Assembly: GCA_949752745.1 (NCBI GenBank)
Contig: OX457026.1
Coordinates: forward strand, 23,377,308-23,441,307
DNA: 64,000 nucleotides
Direction: 5' to 3'
Origin: Protula sp. h YS-2021
Taxonomy: Eukaryota; Annelida; Polychaeta; Sabellida; Serpulidae
The notes under the pieces are model-generated. The model was not told the origin of the DNA and did not search any database. It worked only from the letters and a program-made list of their open reading frames with translations. This document shows, in pieces, positions 25,054 to 36,296 of this stretch. Positions within the stretch are counted from its first letter, which is position 1. Each line of letters starts with the position of its first letter. The position numbers and the translations under genes are program-made.

Positions 25054-26097
25054 GTTTTCGTCGTTTCCAAAAGCCTAGCTTGTCTATAGAAGTTTTTTAT
25101 TAATTTTTGTTCCCTTTTTTATATTACTTTTTTATATGTCCTATTCGGCCAAGATAAGATAGGAAACCAAGTTGTTGTGTTATGATTTGATCGTACGCAA
25201 TCAGCCAAAATCGCTTAAAAAATTGATAATAATTGATCTGAGGTTCGATAGCATATGCAAACCACATTTTCCTGTTTACAACTAGATGAATAAAAGAAAA
25301 ACCGACAAAAAGACTGTTATTTAATACATGAAGACTAAAAGGATACACAAATCTTGACTTGGCTGTGTCAGACAAACGAAACGACCAGCCTCTTGCCAAT
25401 TTAGGATGATGTAAAATTATACCCCAGGGCTGGCAAGCCCTTGAATTTCAAGCAGGGCTTAAGCAAAAAGCCTTTTATCTCGGTTTATAAGCTAAATGTT
25501 CTGAAAGTATAAAATATGGGCTGCTGGGGGAATTCTGACAGATGCCCCTAATTATGACAGCAATTTCTTATATATTCCGGCAGGCTTTTTTGTCTTCTTT
25601 CCTCAAATGCTATGCATAGATACCGAAACCAGAACGCAGTTCAAACAATCGAAACAGAAACTGGGTCTCTACGCCACTGAATACTGCACAGCTCAACTTT
25701 TCAGTTGATTAGTTTCCACGAATAAAGTTGCTAACACCATTATATTGAGAATAAATACTAACTTGCCAGAACAGCCATTTTTGTTACCTTGGTAACCAAC
25801 GACAAGTACAGTAAATGGGCTATATACGGTCCAGATTTATGGCACCTTGTCTCCCTGTTGCTAAGTGCTGCCCATGCCACTCACCACCCACACAGCAATG
25901 CATCTCAAAAGCGAATCAACTCCATGCAAAATTTGTCTTTTTGACAATTAGGCAAAGCTACTTAAAACTGTTTAAGAGAAATGGCCTGGACAAAATATAG
26001 CAATTTAATGATCACCGTAATTAACGGCTCTTAAGACGCGGCTTACATGTCGCTTTTTATATGCCGTTTCTGAGCCAAGACCTAATACCCAAGATCA
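25054..26097. other. upstream region of the minus-strand gene
   Basis: Would hold the promoter and 5' UTR of the minus-strand model. No TATA box or CpG cluster stands out. A hairpin-like AAGCCC ... GGGCTT lies near 25428-25453. Confidence 0.35.
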
Positions 26098-26170
26098 GAA
26101 CCTGACTTCGTGCGCTGGTGGTCTGGACAGTGGAGAACCTGACTTCGTGCGCTGGTGGTCTGGACAGTGC
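26098..26170. repeat. 37-bp direct duplication, 2 copies
   Basis: Two adjacent units start GAACCTGACTTCGTGCGC at 26098 and 26135 and are identical over about 35 bp, indicating a recent event. Confidence 0.93.
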
Positions 26171-26429
26171 GGTGTGTCACCGTTGCATGACGCAATTGCA
26201 TTTTCATACATTTAGAAGCACATTGTCTGTGAATGTGTAAAAAATAAAGTAACTATATAGGTAAAAAATAAGGTGCGCCTTTTGTTCGGTTGCGCCTTAC
26301 ATGCAGTATTACTTTCAAAATCCAACCTTCTGAATCCGACATTTTCAGCATGAAACTACTCAGCATATCAAAACTTTCAGCTTAATCATACTGGAAACTT
26401 TAGACTTTGATAACAGATGTTGGCTCTTT

Positions 26430-26830
26430 TTAGTCCCCCGCCGCCGCGTAGCGCAAAGTGGAGGGGGTGGGGGCTATTGAATTCGGGTCCGTCCGTCTGT
26501 CATGATTTCGGATATGATGTCGTTTGCTCGAGAGATCTCAGAAACTGCTCGAAGGATTCCATTTAAACCTTGCATAGGAAAAGAATATAGGTTGTAGTTG
26601 TGCACCTGGGTATAGGTTTTATCCGCCAAACATGTGTCCTAAGGTCTTTGTCGAAAATCCAAAAATGTTAGGCCGTCAATATCTGGATGGGATGTCTTTT
26701 GTGTAATAGATCTCAAAGACTACCTGAGGAATTCCATTTAAACCTTGCATAGGGAAAGAATACAGAGTGTGGTTGTTCACCTGGGTATAGGATTTGCCGG
26801 CCGCCGAAAAATGAAATCCTGGAATTGCAC
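26430..26830 (-). mobile_element. hairpin-ended repeat with tandem core (minus)
   Basis: Read on the minus strand: two related units (shared phrase GCAAGGTTTAAATGGAAT, at about 26560 and 26735 on plus), a GACAGACGGACGGAC tract (26488-26502), then an imperfect C5/G5 hairpin (26432-26475) followed by CTAA (26430-26433). The order of parts and the phrase GCACAACTAC match the element at 11540-11956. No coding capacity. Confidence 0.55.
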
Positions 26831-27870
26831 ACCTGCGGGGGACTTAGTCAGTTTCACTGGCATATTTGTAACTCTTATATTCCGACACGTGACAAGTGTG
26901 AATGAAGTTGAATTAAAATGTAATTGCAAGTTTTCAAAATACATTTTTCAAACAATAATTAATTCATCAAGTAAATTAATAGAAGGAAAGAAAAAGAAAG
27001 TCTTCAATTTAGTTATTCTTCCGTTATTATTACAGATCTGACATGCTACGTGACGTCATGTAGAGGGTAAGTAGTACCGGTAGTGAGCATCGTATTGTCA
27101 CTTTCACCCCTGGGAAATTGGCACACAAAATGTACGTGCACAGGCTGGACTATCTGTGGTCCACGCCTCGCATCAGAATATTTCCTACCAATTCTAAAAT
27201 ATAATATTTATATTGCTTTTATTGCTAAATTGTTCGATTTTAATACAGTTAAAAGTGCACACCAAAGGGGATTGAAAACACCCAGTTGTACCTTTAAATT
27301 TTCTTTTCGATTTCAAAGCGTAAAGTTACTTTACAAAGCTTCTCCCATGTTCTGTGAAACGTTTTGTCTTTCCACATTTCTGTTCATCACTAATGGATAT
27401 CAAATACAGAATACACTGTGCCTGTCTGCCGGTCGGCCTATCACCATCAATTTTGTCCAGGTTGGATCTTAAATGTATTGGATGGCTGATTAATATACGT
27501 GATGCGCGTATGTTGTCACTGTTCGTTCGGAGGATGTCTCAACCAGCATCTTACCAGTGTCAGTTAACCAGGTTGTTTTGATTAGAAGTTTATATTACGT
27601 ATGCGTAACAACTGCCATGCCGAAGTTGATATGCATCTGGATCGGAAATGGAACTCCCACATTTTACTGATCCCTTTGAAGATAGTTCATTAAGGTTTAA
27701 GATTTAAAAACGTACTTTCCCGCCCCCACCCCACTTTTCGTGGCCAACAGGTGGGGATGAGGTGCTTCCTCATACTGATGTATCGGGGATGTGTTTCAGT
27801 TTAAGTGTTTTTTTTTTTCAGGTGAGCTAGAGAACTTTTGAGTCACTTTTCATTCGCAATTCCAACTCAG
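26831..27870. other. no gene; one CRE-like octamer
   Basis: A TGACGTCA octamer lies at 27051-27058, directly followed by AGAGG|GTAAGT, a donor-like sequence at 27069. No supported exon is attached. Confidence 0.3.
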
Positions 27871-28011
27871 CGATCCTTTGACCCCCATCAAATGGCCCCA
27901 TCCGGTCTGCAAAGCGACGGTTGCGGGGCGCTGATAAAAACACTCTTAACAAATGTCACGCCCCAGCAGTGCTGCCTTCTGAGCACTCTAAACTTAAATG
28001 GCGCGCATTAA
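27871..28011 (+). CDS. candidate terminal exon
   Basis: After the acceptor-like CATTCGCAATTCCAACTCAG a 46-codon frame reads RSFDPHQMAPSGLQSDGCGA, LIKTLLTNVTPQQCC and so on to NLNGAH, then TAA. GC content rises over this stretch. No upstream exon or family is identified. Confidence 0.22.
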   Translation, partial: RSFDPHQMAPSGLQSDGCGALIKTLLTNVTPQQCCLLSTLNLNGAH

Positions 28012-29474
28012 ATGGTTAAGTGCAGATCATCAGATCATTGCTCACATCTAGGGCCAGGTCTCATCTTGATCACAGACTGGACAACTGACACAACTTTTTT
28101 TGTGCGTGTTTTTTGATACATCCCCTAAGTGACATCCGGTGAAACTACAAGGGCGATTTCGCATCAAAGACCTGTACAACAAAAGTCCAAGCGTTGTGGG
28201 GCGTTGTATTATAGCTATGTACGGCACCCCTATTCCTGTAACGAACTATTCAAGCAATGTCTTAAATCGATTTCATGACCTTCCGCCACCTACTTTGTTC
28301 CTGCTCAAAAATGCCCTTGGCACAATTACAAGCAGCAGACGAGATTAAAGCCTCACGCATTAGTGTCAATCTCATTTGTCTGCCAATAATTGTATTTTTT
28401 TACTCTGATTGAAGTCCAGAGACAGAAAAAAATAGGAGAAAGGAGTTCCTTGTTTAAGCAAAGATGTGATGCCGAGTGTGTAGTCTAAGCAAACAATAAT
28501 ACACAAAACACGATACCTTAAGCCTCTAAGCGGAATCGAGATGGTTTCAACTTGGCAGTGAAGAAATCTGAAGTGACATAGCTATATACCATCCCTCAAC
28601 GTCAACCCGCTTTTGGTGACGTCATGCCGCATCATGTGACGTCACGTTGTGTTCCATGCTATGTTCTCTTGTGTCATACTTAAGTCACCCGCTTTTAAGT
28701 CATAAACGTCACAATACGACACAAACACTCCGATGCCTCTCATTTGTCAAGCAGGGACCAATGTGACCTCATCTACTTACCGCCATTTTACACATAAATC
28801 CCAGTACTCAAATTTAGCCGTATGAACTGTTGTTGTCTCCAGGAATCGCTTCGACATGACGAGACTCACGGGCAGAGGTACAGACAGTTTTTTCACCTGA
28901 TTCCCGTAATTCTATTAACTAGATGCGTCTGGTTCATTCTTCATTCTGTTCTGAAGACAGGCCGAGTCAGGGCTAAGCATCCTTATGAGAAGCTGAGACG
29001 TGGATAAAAGCGGCTTTAACAGTCGTAAACAAGATTAACGTCAATAACCAGACGATTTCTCCCCCACCAAATCACAGCCAATGAAAGGGCAATAGTTTTA
29101 AAAGTTCCATTCTGTGAAAGAACTGGCCCGCGGATGACGCCTAAAAGAAGACGTGAATACCGCTGGAGTCCATATATTTTCCAGGTTACAATCAGATAGC
29201 AACCAGAACTGAACAAATGTCGAAGAAAAACCTCACTTAAAATTCGACCGCTCTCATTTGTACCTTGAAGAGTTTTAAATTTCATTTGATTTTCTGTATG
29301 AAATGAAACTGCAGCACATCTCCATAAATGTTCAATAAACAATCTTTACAAATAACAGATACAAAACGCCAGTGAAATATCACGTGACATCAGTGCAAAA
29401 TACGTGTTACACCCCAGAGCCTAATTTTTCTTTGAACAACGCGCATCACAAAAAGGCCTCTTCCACAGGGCAAA
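28012..29474. other. no firm gene; two close CRE octamers
   Basis: TGACGTCA occurs at 28617-28624 and 28637-28644, 20 bp apart. On the minus strand ATGGCG is followed by GTAAGT near 28768-28776, which could be a tiny first exon, but two codons cannot be judged. A 108-codon minus frame at 29016-29342 has no recognisable domain. Confidence 0.25.
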
Positions 29475-29945
29475 GTGCGTGCACACATACAGCAAGCAAC
29501 ATCAATGTTGTTTGAATTAATTAATGCCCAGACAAACTTGATGTATTCTATTTTAGCAACTGAAATATCAAAAACAGGGTACACGGTGGGGATTGGCATC
29601 GTTGAAAATTTTCTTGATATTAAGCTTCGTATCGCGATATTAGAAGTTACAAAAGTTGCTGTCAGTTCTTCTATTTTAAGCTGCCTAAAAAAGTTTTCTA
29701 AAACTCATATCGCCGTATCATATCACGCAGCAAACATCCCGGCTTATCGCCGGACCGTTTATAATGGCATCCCCCAGTACATGAGCCGTGTTTCCATCCT
29801 CATAGAACCGCATTTAGAGTTAAAACATATATTGCGATATGCGCTAAAATCGCGTGCTAGGTGCCCAAAACAGCCGGCAGACCGCGGAGTACGCACCCCA
29901 AATTATTCACGACACCTGGCACCGCGGCAAAGTGCGAAGGACTGA
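29475..29945 (+). CDS. 156-codon open frame, unassigned
   Basis: Among the longest non-repetitive frames in the window: MRAHIQQATSMLFELINAQT ... RQSAKD. I recognise no domain, signal peptide or catalytic motif. The 3' half contains GCGATAT/ATCGCG motifs typical of dispersed repeats, so it may be an accident of repeat sequence. Confidence 0.15.
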   Translation: MRAHIQQATSMLFELINAQTNLMYSILATEISKTGYTVGIGIVENFLDIKLRIAILEVTKVAVSSSILSCLKKFSKTHIAVSYHAANIPAYRRTVYNGIPQYMSRVSILIEPHLELKHILRYALKSRARCPKQPADRGVRTPNYSRHLAPRQSAKD

Positions 29946-30399
29946 CGAAAAAGTTTCATGTTCGGCGCGCGGTAACGGGAGCAGAATCTAATTTTCCACA
30001 GAACAAACGGCTGCTGATTCATTTTTAAATATCCGTGTTCAATAATTGGTGAACAAGACCTGTACGAGGCAGTTATGTTTCAAGGAATTTGGCAAGAACG
30101 AGCAGAAACCCTGGACGCCAAACACACACACCAACCCTCAAACACACTGACACCCTCGCCCCCCCCCACACACCCTGACACACACACACAGTCAGGGATC
30201 TCCTTAACTATTATGTACTGCAGGCCTGGTTGGCCATCAAATTCCCCCAGGATGACAGTTTGGTCAAAAGAAATAAAATATCAAAGTATCTTTCCAAAGA
30301 CACTGCCAAACAAAACCGACGAAATTCATGTACCAGAATCTCGACATTCAGAGTTATGTGACATTTGTATACCGAAAGGCGTTAGAGAAAAATCGATCA

Positions 30400-30740
30400 T
30401 TATCTCGAAAACCTCGAAAAACATCTGACCTTATTTCCGACCCTTTGGGTCTAAAAGACGTTATATAAGAGGTATCTCTGTAACCTTTACCTCTTCGGTC
30501 ATGGTCCAGGTCAAAAGCCGGAAGCTGAGCATTGTTTCGAAAACAATGTAAGGGTTTCCTTAATGACTATGACCTCCTCGGTCACGGTCAACAGGAATCT
30601 GTCCATTATCTCTGAAAGAGTTAGATATTTTCGACCCGTTCGGCAAACAACCCGTTACACAATAGGTACCTCGGTGACTGTTGACCTTCCCGGTCATCAC
30701 GTAAACATAGACTTTTTCTCGTGTGTTTTTGCAAGTGGGT
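30400..30740. repeat. degenerate dispersed repeat rich in GGTCA/TGACC
   Basis: Repeated phrases (ATTATCTC, TTTCGACCC, TAGGTACCTC, CGGTCATGGTC) echo those in the elements at 55776-56726 and 63009-63556, but too diverged for a firm boundary. Confidence 0.35.
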
Positions 30741-31118
30741 CAATCCGCTGTCCAGTGGAATTCGATCTAGTTTCAATCTTGCTCTTTCTTTATTTATTGT
30801 TCAGGGACAACTATCCCGTTTCTTCTGGCTAATCTTATGAAAAACTCGTAATGCTATTCTTCTTTGCCACAAATCGAATAGGTGCTCAATGATCGAATTA
30901 ACATCGCAGAAACGTAGATGTGCCAAAAAGGCGTTTGCGACCACTTCTTTTTCAGGCTAGCAACCAAATTTTTCTGAACAGGTCGGCGACAGAAATTTTT
31001 GGTGGCCATGACGACTGCTTATGGGAAGCCCTATACATATTACAATGCCCATCCATGAAGCAGGAATGTTGCGTCAGAATGCAAGACCTTTCCCCTAAAA
31101 CTATACTCAGTGTATTAC
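30741..31118. other. no firm gene
   Basis: A plus frame at 30920-31258 (RSATEIFGGHDDCLWEALYI) follows CTTTTTCAG but runs into the inverted-repeat element. Unsupported. Confidence 0.2.
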
Positions 31119-31377
31119 TTAAAATAAGAATTCTAAAGCAAACAAGAAACCAGATATTTTTGGTAGACTATTTCGGAATAGACCGTACCAATAATTCAAA
31201 TGTCACAGAAATCAATAATGCTTCATTTTTCTTATACCAAAGGGTGAAAATAAGTTGAACAATGTAAATTCTTATCTTTTGGCCAGAGGAAAATGAAAAA
31301 TGAAATGAAGAATTGAATTAACATTTGATTGTTTGTTGAAATGAAGGTAGTTCGGTGTTTAATAACCTATTGAAATT

Positions 31378-31414
<37 letters not shown>

Positions 31415-31604
31415 ATTTTCAATTTTTTCATATTTTCTATTTATAAGGTAAGGAAATAGTTGTTTATGGAGTCTGCAACATGAAATGGTGAAATAATGAT
31501 TTTTTTTTTTATTTCCGTGACATTCTGTTTATCAGTAGTCTATTCCGCAATGACCTACCGAAAAATGTCTGGTTTCTTATTTGCTTCAGAATTCTTGTTT
31601 TAAA
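31119..31604. mobile_element. element with ~65-bp inverted arms
   Basis: The left arm (31119-31183) and right arm (31538-31604) are reverse complements at roughly 85-90% by eye, sharing AGAAACCAGA and AGAATTCT. The interior holds a T-run of about 32 (31381-31412). A third copy of the arm plus adjacent interior lies at 62860-63004 (same strand sense as the right arm). This is foldback/MITE-like with no coding capacity. Confidence 0.7.
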
Positions 31605-32060
31605 TTATACCGTGTTTATAGTTTCTTTCGATCACACAAATACTGCATCCAAACCCTGTAAATCGCATCCACGAAAATCAAAGGCCATCAGCATCTATGA
31701 GCAATGGCGGGCCTCCAGGAATGTTTGAAAGGGTATTATGAGGATTTCACATACTAATGAAGTCGGAATATTCTTTTTGTACAATCTTATCTCTGACTTT
31801 AAGGCTAAATTATTATCCGTGTTTTTAGTATTAAGTCAATATAAATGCAGACTCGAAGTTTCTTTGAAATTTCCTTTAAACCCAGGATCAAGCCCAATTC
31901 ACACGGTACACGCGACATGAGAATGAAGTGCTTATTTTTAGAGGCAATTTCCACAGAGTATTAATTTTATGGTTGACAAAAAGGATGACTGATTTAGACT
32001 TTCTGCTCTGCCATTTTTTATTCCCATGAGAGATTTTTACGACAAGCGGTTCTTACTTAC
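31605..32060. other. no recognised features
   Basis: AT-rich sequence with nothing supported. Confidence 0.4.
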
Positions 32061-32119
32061 GGAAGCATAAAAGTTGAACGGCTGAACTTGGTGCTACTCC
32101 TTGAGGAACCACCCAGCAT
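32061..32119 (-). CDS. candidate first exon (minus)
   Basis: The ATG at 32119 opens MLGGSSRSSTKFSRSTFMLP and meets the strong donor CC|GTAAGTAAG. Ser-rich, no domain. A lone 59-nt candidate; no partner exon is identified. Confidence 0.25.
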
Positions 32120-32355
32120 TGCGCTTGCACGAACAAGCAGACAAATGCTTGCCCCCTCTACATTTTATTTGTTTTCTATTTCTTCGTTATTTCATATCTG
32201 GTTCCGTTTTTTTTTTTTTTTTGTTATTTGATTGCTTCTTTCTTTCTTTCTCTCTCTCTTTTTTTTTTTTTTGGTTATGTGGGGTTTTATAGCTTTGTTT
32301 CTGTTTTGACTCTGTCATACCGCATCCCATTTCACATTTTCCCCGTTTTACACAG
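32120..32355. other. T-rich stretch
   Basis: Poly-T and TTTC/TC tracts (about 32206-32275). No gene. Confidence 0.5.
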
Positions 32356-32523
32356 CGACGTATAGTTTATGGCTACAGCGTTATTCGCTGCGTGTCCGTC
32401 ATGACCACGATCACGTTCCACCCTGTGCTGCTCCGCGAACACACCGCGAGAACAGCAAACGAGATATGCACAAAAATAAAGTCCCAATCCCTTTTTCCTT
32501 TAACGTGCTCCCGTATACTCTAA
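32356..32523 (+). CDS. candidate terminal exon
   Basis: A strong pyrimidine-rich acceptor (CATTTTCCCCGTTTTACACAG) precedes two overlapping frames: RRIVYGYSVIRCVSVMTTIT to a TAA at 32521, and TYSLWLQRYSLRVRHDHDHV continuing slightly further. The acceptor is the best argument; the reading frame is undecided and no family is seen. Confidence 0.22.
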   Translation, partial: RRIVYGYSVIRCVSVMTTITFHPVLLREHTARTANEICTKIKSQSLFPLTCSRIL

Positions 32524-33115
32524 AGAAGAAAGACAAATGAGGGAAAAAGACCAGTAGCGACATTAACAAGATTTAGCACTATCACCAGCGCCCATACATG
32601 GCACAAACAGCCCGTGGCTGCAAATAAAACACTTCTACAAGAAGGTTGGCAAGCACGCAAGCGTTAGGGGTCCTCAGCAGCCAGCAATTATTCACTTAAA
32701 ACGACGGTAAAAAATGACTTCCGCCTTTCTTATCGTGTAGAAGAATTAATTAAATCATTGCCATTGTAGCCCATGTAGTTCCCAATTACAGGGAGTACCG
32801 TTAACGTTCGCCCAGCTCGCCCGGGGGTGGGCATCAAAGACGAGCACAGCTGTCAAGCACAAAGCTTCCATACATACCCTTATATTCTCCCACACTGCAA
32901 ATTAACAGTCTTTAAATCAGACTCACAATTTTTACCAGAGCCCGAAATGCTCCGATCACAATATCACCACTAAAACCTATTTTTTTATTGAGGACATTTT
33001 TATTTAGAATGCGCAGCACCTCGAAGCTGGACACTTCGCAATCCGGCATCTGAGATCTCTCAGCCAGAGATATTTCGGGCCACTGATGTTTCAGTCATGT
33101 TTATGTTACCATTAC
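32524..33115. other. no recognised features
   Basis: Moderate-GC sequence left of the TIR element. The last six bases (CATTAC, 33110-33115) are one copy of the flanking duplication of that element. Confidence 0.45.
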
Positions 33116-33352
33116 CAGGCTTGCCGGAGGTTGTTTTAAAAAAAAAGTACGCAAACTGCTAAAAAAAAAGAACGCTTGATGGCAAAAAAAAGTACAAAAA
33201 AAAAGAACGCTTTAGAAAAAAAGTACAAAAAAAGTACGCCAAAAATGTTGAAAATAAAAAATATAAAGATAAAAAGTGTCCTAAAAAAGCCTCAGAAATA
33301 GTTTGTATGTGTTTTTCTTGAATAAACAAGAAAAGGCGATAAAATCACCAAA

Positions 33353-34016
33353 CAAGCATGTCCAAGGACATGCCCCAGCCGAGTTACCGAATAAGAAAAG
33401 AGAGAAAAACTCTGAAACGAATACTGTTAGGCCAAACAATGGAGTACTTTGTTTCTGAACGTAACTTTTTCATAATTTTAATACACAAAAACGTGTTTCC
33501 CCGGGTGGAAGCTGCCCGAAAAGGGATGTTGGAGAGGTTGGGTTTTGAAGATTCATGTATTTACCGACATTTACACAATTTTAGAAAAAAATTATTAAAA
33601 TTCCCCCATTCCGGCATTTTTTTTGTCATTTGCGAAAAAAGCAAAGACCAGGTGGAGAAGTACCTAAGAAACTTCTGATTAAAATTTTATAACTATTTGA
33701 AAAAGACTGAGAGAAATGAATAGTTTGACAATTCAGTTATTTACTACCATTTATTGCAGCTTTTGCCAAACCTCAAAGTTCCGCCATTTCGGCAGTTTTT
33801 GGCGAACCGCGAAAAAAAGTCACTCGTCAAAAAAAGTAATAGCCGGGGGGGGGGGGGGGGGGACCACCCAGGAAAAACATTCCTGCATAATATCAAAACG
33901 ATTGAAGTAAAACTGTATGAGGAATAGCATTTTAAAGAAAAAGTTTAACATACGCCCATACATTCAAGCCCCCTATAGGGATACGACTAACCCAGTCCGA
34001 CAAAGTCGGCTGGGTT
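33353..34016 (+). mobile_element. nested hairpin-ended element A
   Basis: Begins ACAAG plus CATGTCC-AA-GGACATG (33357-33372) and CCCCAGCCGAG. It ends with the hairpin AACCCAG, T, CCGAC, loop AAA, GTCGG, CTGGGTT (33989-34016). Between are two diverged units with GGCGAA/CGCCAT phrases and a poly-G run of 18 (33845-33862). A 106-codon plus frame at 33358 is non-informative repeat sequence. Confidence 0.55.
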
Positions 34017-35476
34017 ATAAAACCACATAACTATTAATTTCCGCTCCCATAGTTCAAAATTTTAAGAAGGTAACATTATATTCCTAGCGCTAGTAACGAT
34101 TTTAGTAAGAATTGGTTTAGTAGCTTAGTCTTTGACAGCAACGCCATTCCTGTGGTATTAGTTTCATTTTTCGTCAATATTTGCGCCAATTTTTCCAAAT
34201 TACGAAAAAAGTAATGGCCAGGTAAGTACCATTGATGGCTATCTTTATCTAAAATTGGAAGACAGCAATAGCCTAGTAGTTTACGCTACTTTTACTTAAA
34301 ATTACAATGCAATGAGGCTATTTTCCCGGAGTTCGTAAAGAATTTACTGAGTTTTTTTTGTTGTGTGCCAAAATTTTCGCCGATTTTTTGGCCAATCACC
34401 AAAAATAAGTAATAGCAAGTAAGCCAGTAATACTGCCTGCTACCTTTCCATGAAATTTCAAAAGAGTAAGACTATTTTCCTGGAGATCAGATTTTACTGG
34501 AATCTTCTCAGTTTTTCGCCAAACCATTCGCCAATTTTGGGCGCATAGCCAGCTAAACAGTCAGGCTTGCTGCCTTTACTTGAAATCTAAAGACAGTCAG
34601 ACTATTTTTATGGAGCTCGTCAAGATTTTATGGGTTTTTTTTGGGGGGGTTTTCGCCAAAAATTTTTGGGAATTTTTTAGCCAATCACCAAAAACGTAAC
34701 AGTAGATATTAAGGCTTGCTACCGTCAGTTACAATTTCAAGAAATTAATACTATTTTCTAGGAGTTAGTTAAGGTTTAACAATTTTCAAAAAAAAAATAA
34801 TAAATAAACAATTACGTTTTTTCTCCAATATTTCTGCTGATTTTTTGGTGAATCCCTTAAACACCTAATAGATGGGTGGACATCGATGCACCCTACCTCC
34901 CACCAAAATTGTAGAATGTTTCCATGAAAACCCTAGGAGATACTGTTTACAGAAAATTGGTTTTTGGCCAATATTTCTGCCAAGTTTCGGCAAATTCCTA
35001 AAAAGGTAACAACCACTTAGGTAGTAATGCATGGTACTGCTATTTAAAATCACAAAGCAAGGAGACTATTTTCCTGGAGTTCTCATAGATTTTACTGAAA
35101 TTTCTTTGGTTTTTCGCCAAAAAATCGCCGCTTTTTGCCAACCACTAAAAATTCATAGCCAGTTAGGTAATATTGATTACTGCCATTATTTAAAATTTCA
35201 AGGCAGTAACGTTACTTTCCTTGAAATGGTCAAGATTTTACGAAAAAAAGGTTTTTAGGGCAATATTTTCGCTAATATTTTTTTGCTTTGCGCAACAAGC
35301 TTAGCCAATGTTTGGCCTATCACCCAAAAAGTAAAAGCCAGGCAGGTAGTACCTCCGGCTACCTTCACTTTAAATGTCAACACAGTACGACTATTTTCCA
35401 GCAGTTAGTAAAGTTTTTGCTGTATTTTTTTTGTTTTTCGCCAAAATCTGCATCAGTTTTTGACCACTCACCAAAA
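34017..35476. repeat. degenerate ~145-180-bp tandem array (left part)
   Basis: Repeated order: TTTTCGCCAA ... TTTTTGGC, TCACCAAAAA, AGTAATAGCCAGGTAGG, CTACCTTCACTTAAAATTTC, AAGACTATTTTCCTGGAGTT. Markers lie about 140-180 bp apart. The array resumes after the nested insertion at 37427. Confidence 0.75.
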
Positions 35477-35948
35477 CAAGAATGTCCAGGGACATTGTGA
35501 CCAGCCGAGATCTAGTGAATCTATGAATAAGCTTGTCTGGTTGCTGAAAGTGGTAGTCACATTGTACAAGTTTGTCCAAGGACAAAGCCCCAGCTAACAA
35601 AAAGCGATAAAACCAAATCCGGCGTGCTTGAAAAAGGCAATTTCCCTGAAAAATTGGGCTTCAAAGGACGAGATGGCAATGAGCTAGCTAAATAATTAAT
35701 TTAGCAACGGACCCGAACATAGACCGATAAATACATACAAACATTTTTTTCCCAGAAAAATAACTTCGAACAACGTATCGAAATTGTATCTACACATGTG
35801 TACTGTTGACATGTACTTTCGGACATACACAATTAGTTCAAGCAGCAGAAACGATCACAACGACCAAACACATGTGCCTTTTGAAAAGAAGAAAACGCCG
35901 CGTCTAAAACATCACTACTTAAGTTTTGGTATGTATTATTTTGCTGGG

Positions 35949-36290
35949 TTTGCATTTCCGACCAGTGCGCATGTTTATTTAACTTGCGTTGATACGCGGT
36001 TCGCATTTCGGACAACTGCGCAAGTTTGTTTAACTTGCGTTGATACGCGGTTATTATTTCGGACCACTACGCATGTTTTATTTAATTTGCGTTGATAAGC
36101 GGTTCGCATTTCGGACCACTACGCATGTTTATTTAACTTGCATTGACGCGCGGTTTCAATTTTGGACCAGTGCGCACATTTATTTAACTTGCGCCGATGC
36201 TCGGTTCGATTTCGTACCAGTGCGCATGTTTACCAAACTTGCGTCAATGCGAGGTCCGTATTTCGGACCAATGCGCATGTTTATTCAAAT
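35949..36290. repeat. 51-bp tandem repeat, 7 copies
   Basis: The anchor GCGCATGTTTATTTAACTTG recurs at about 35969, 36020, 36071, 36123, 36174, 36224 and 36275, a 50-52-bp period. Each unit continues CGTTGATACGCGGTTCGCAT, TTCGGACCA. The last unit fuses into the 156-bp array. Confidence 0.92.
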
Positions 36291-36296
36291 TTTGGC

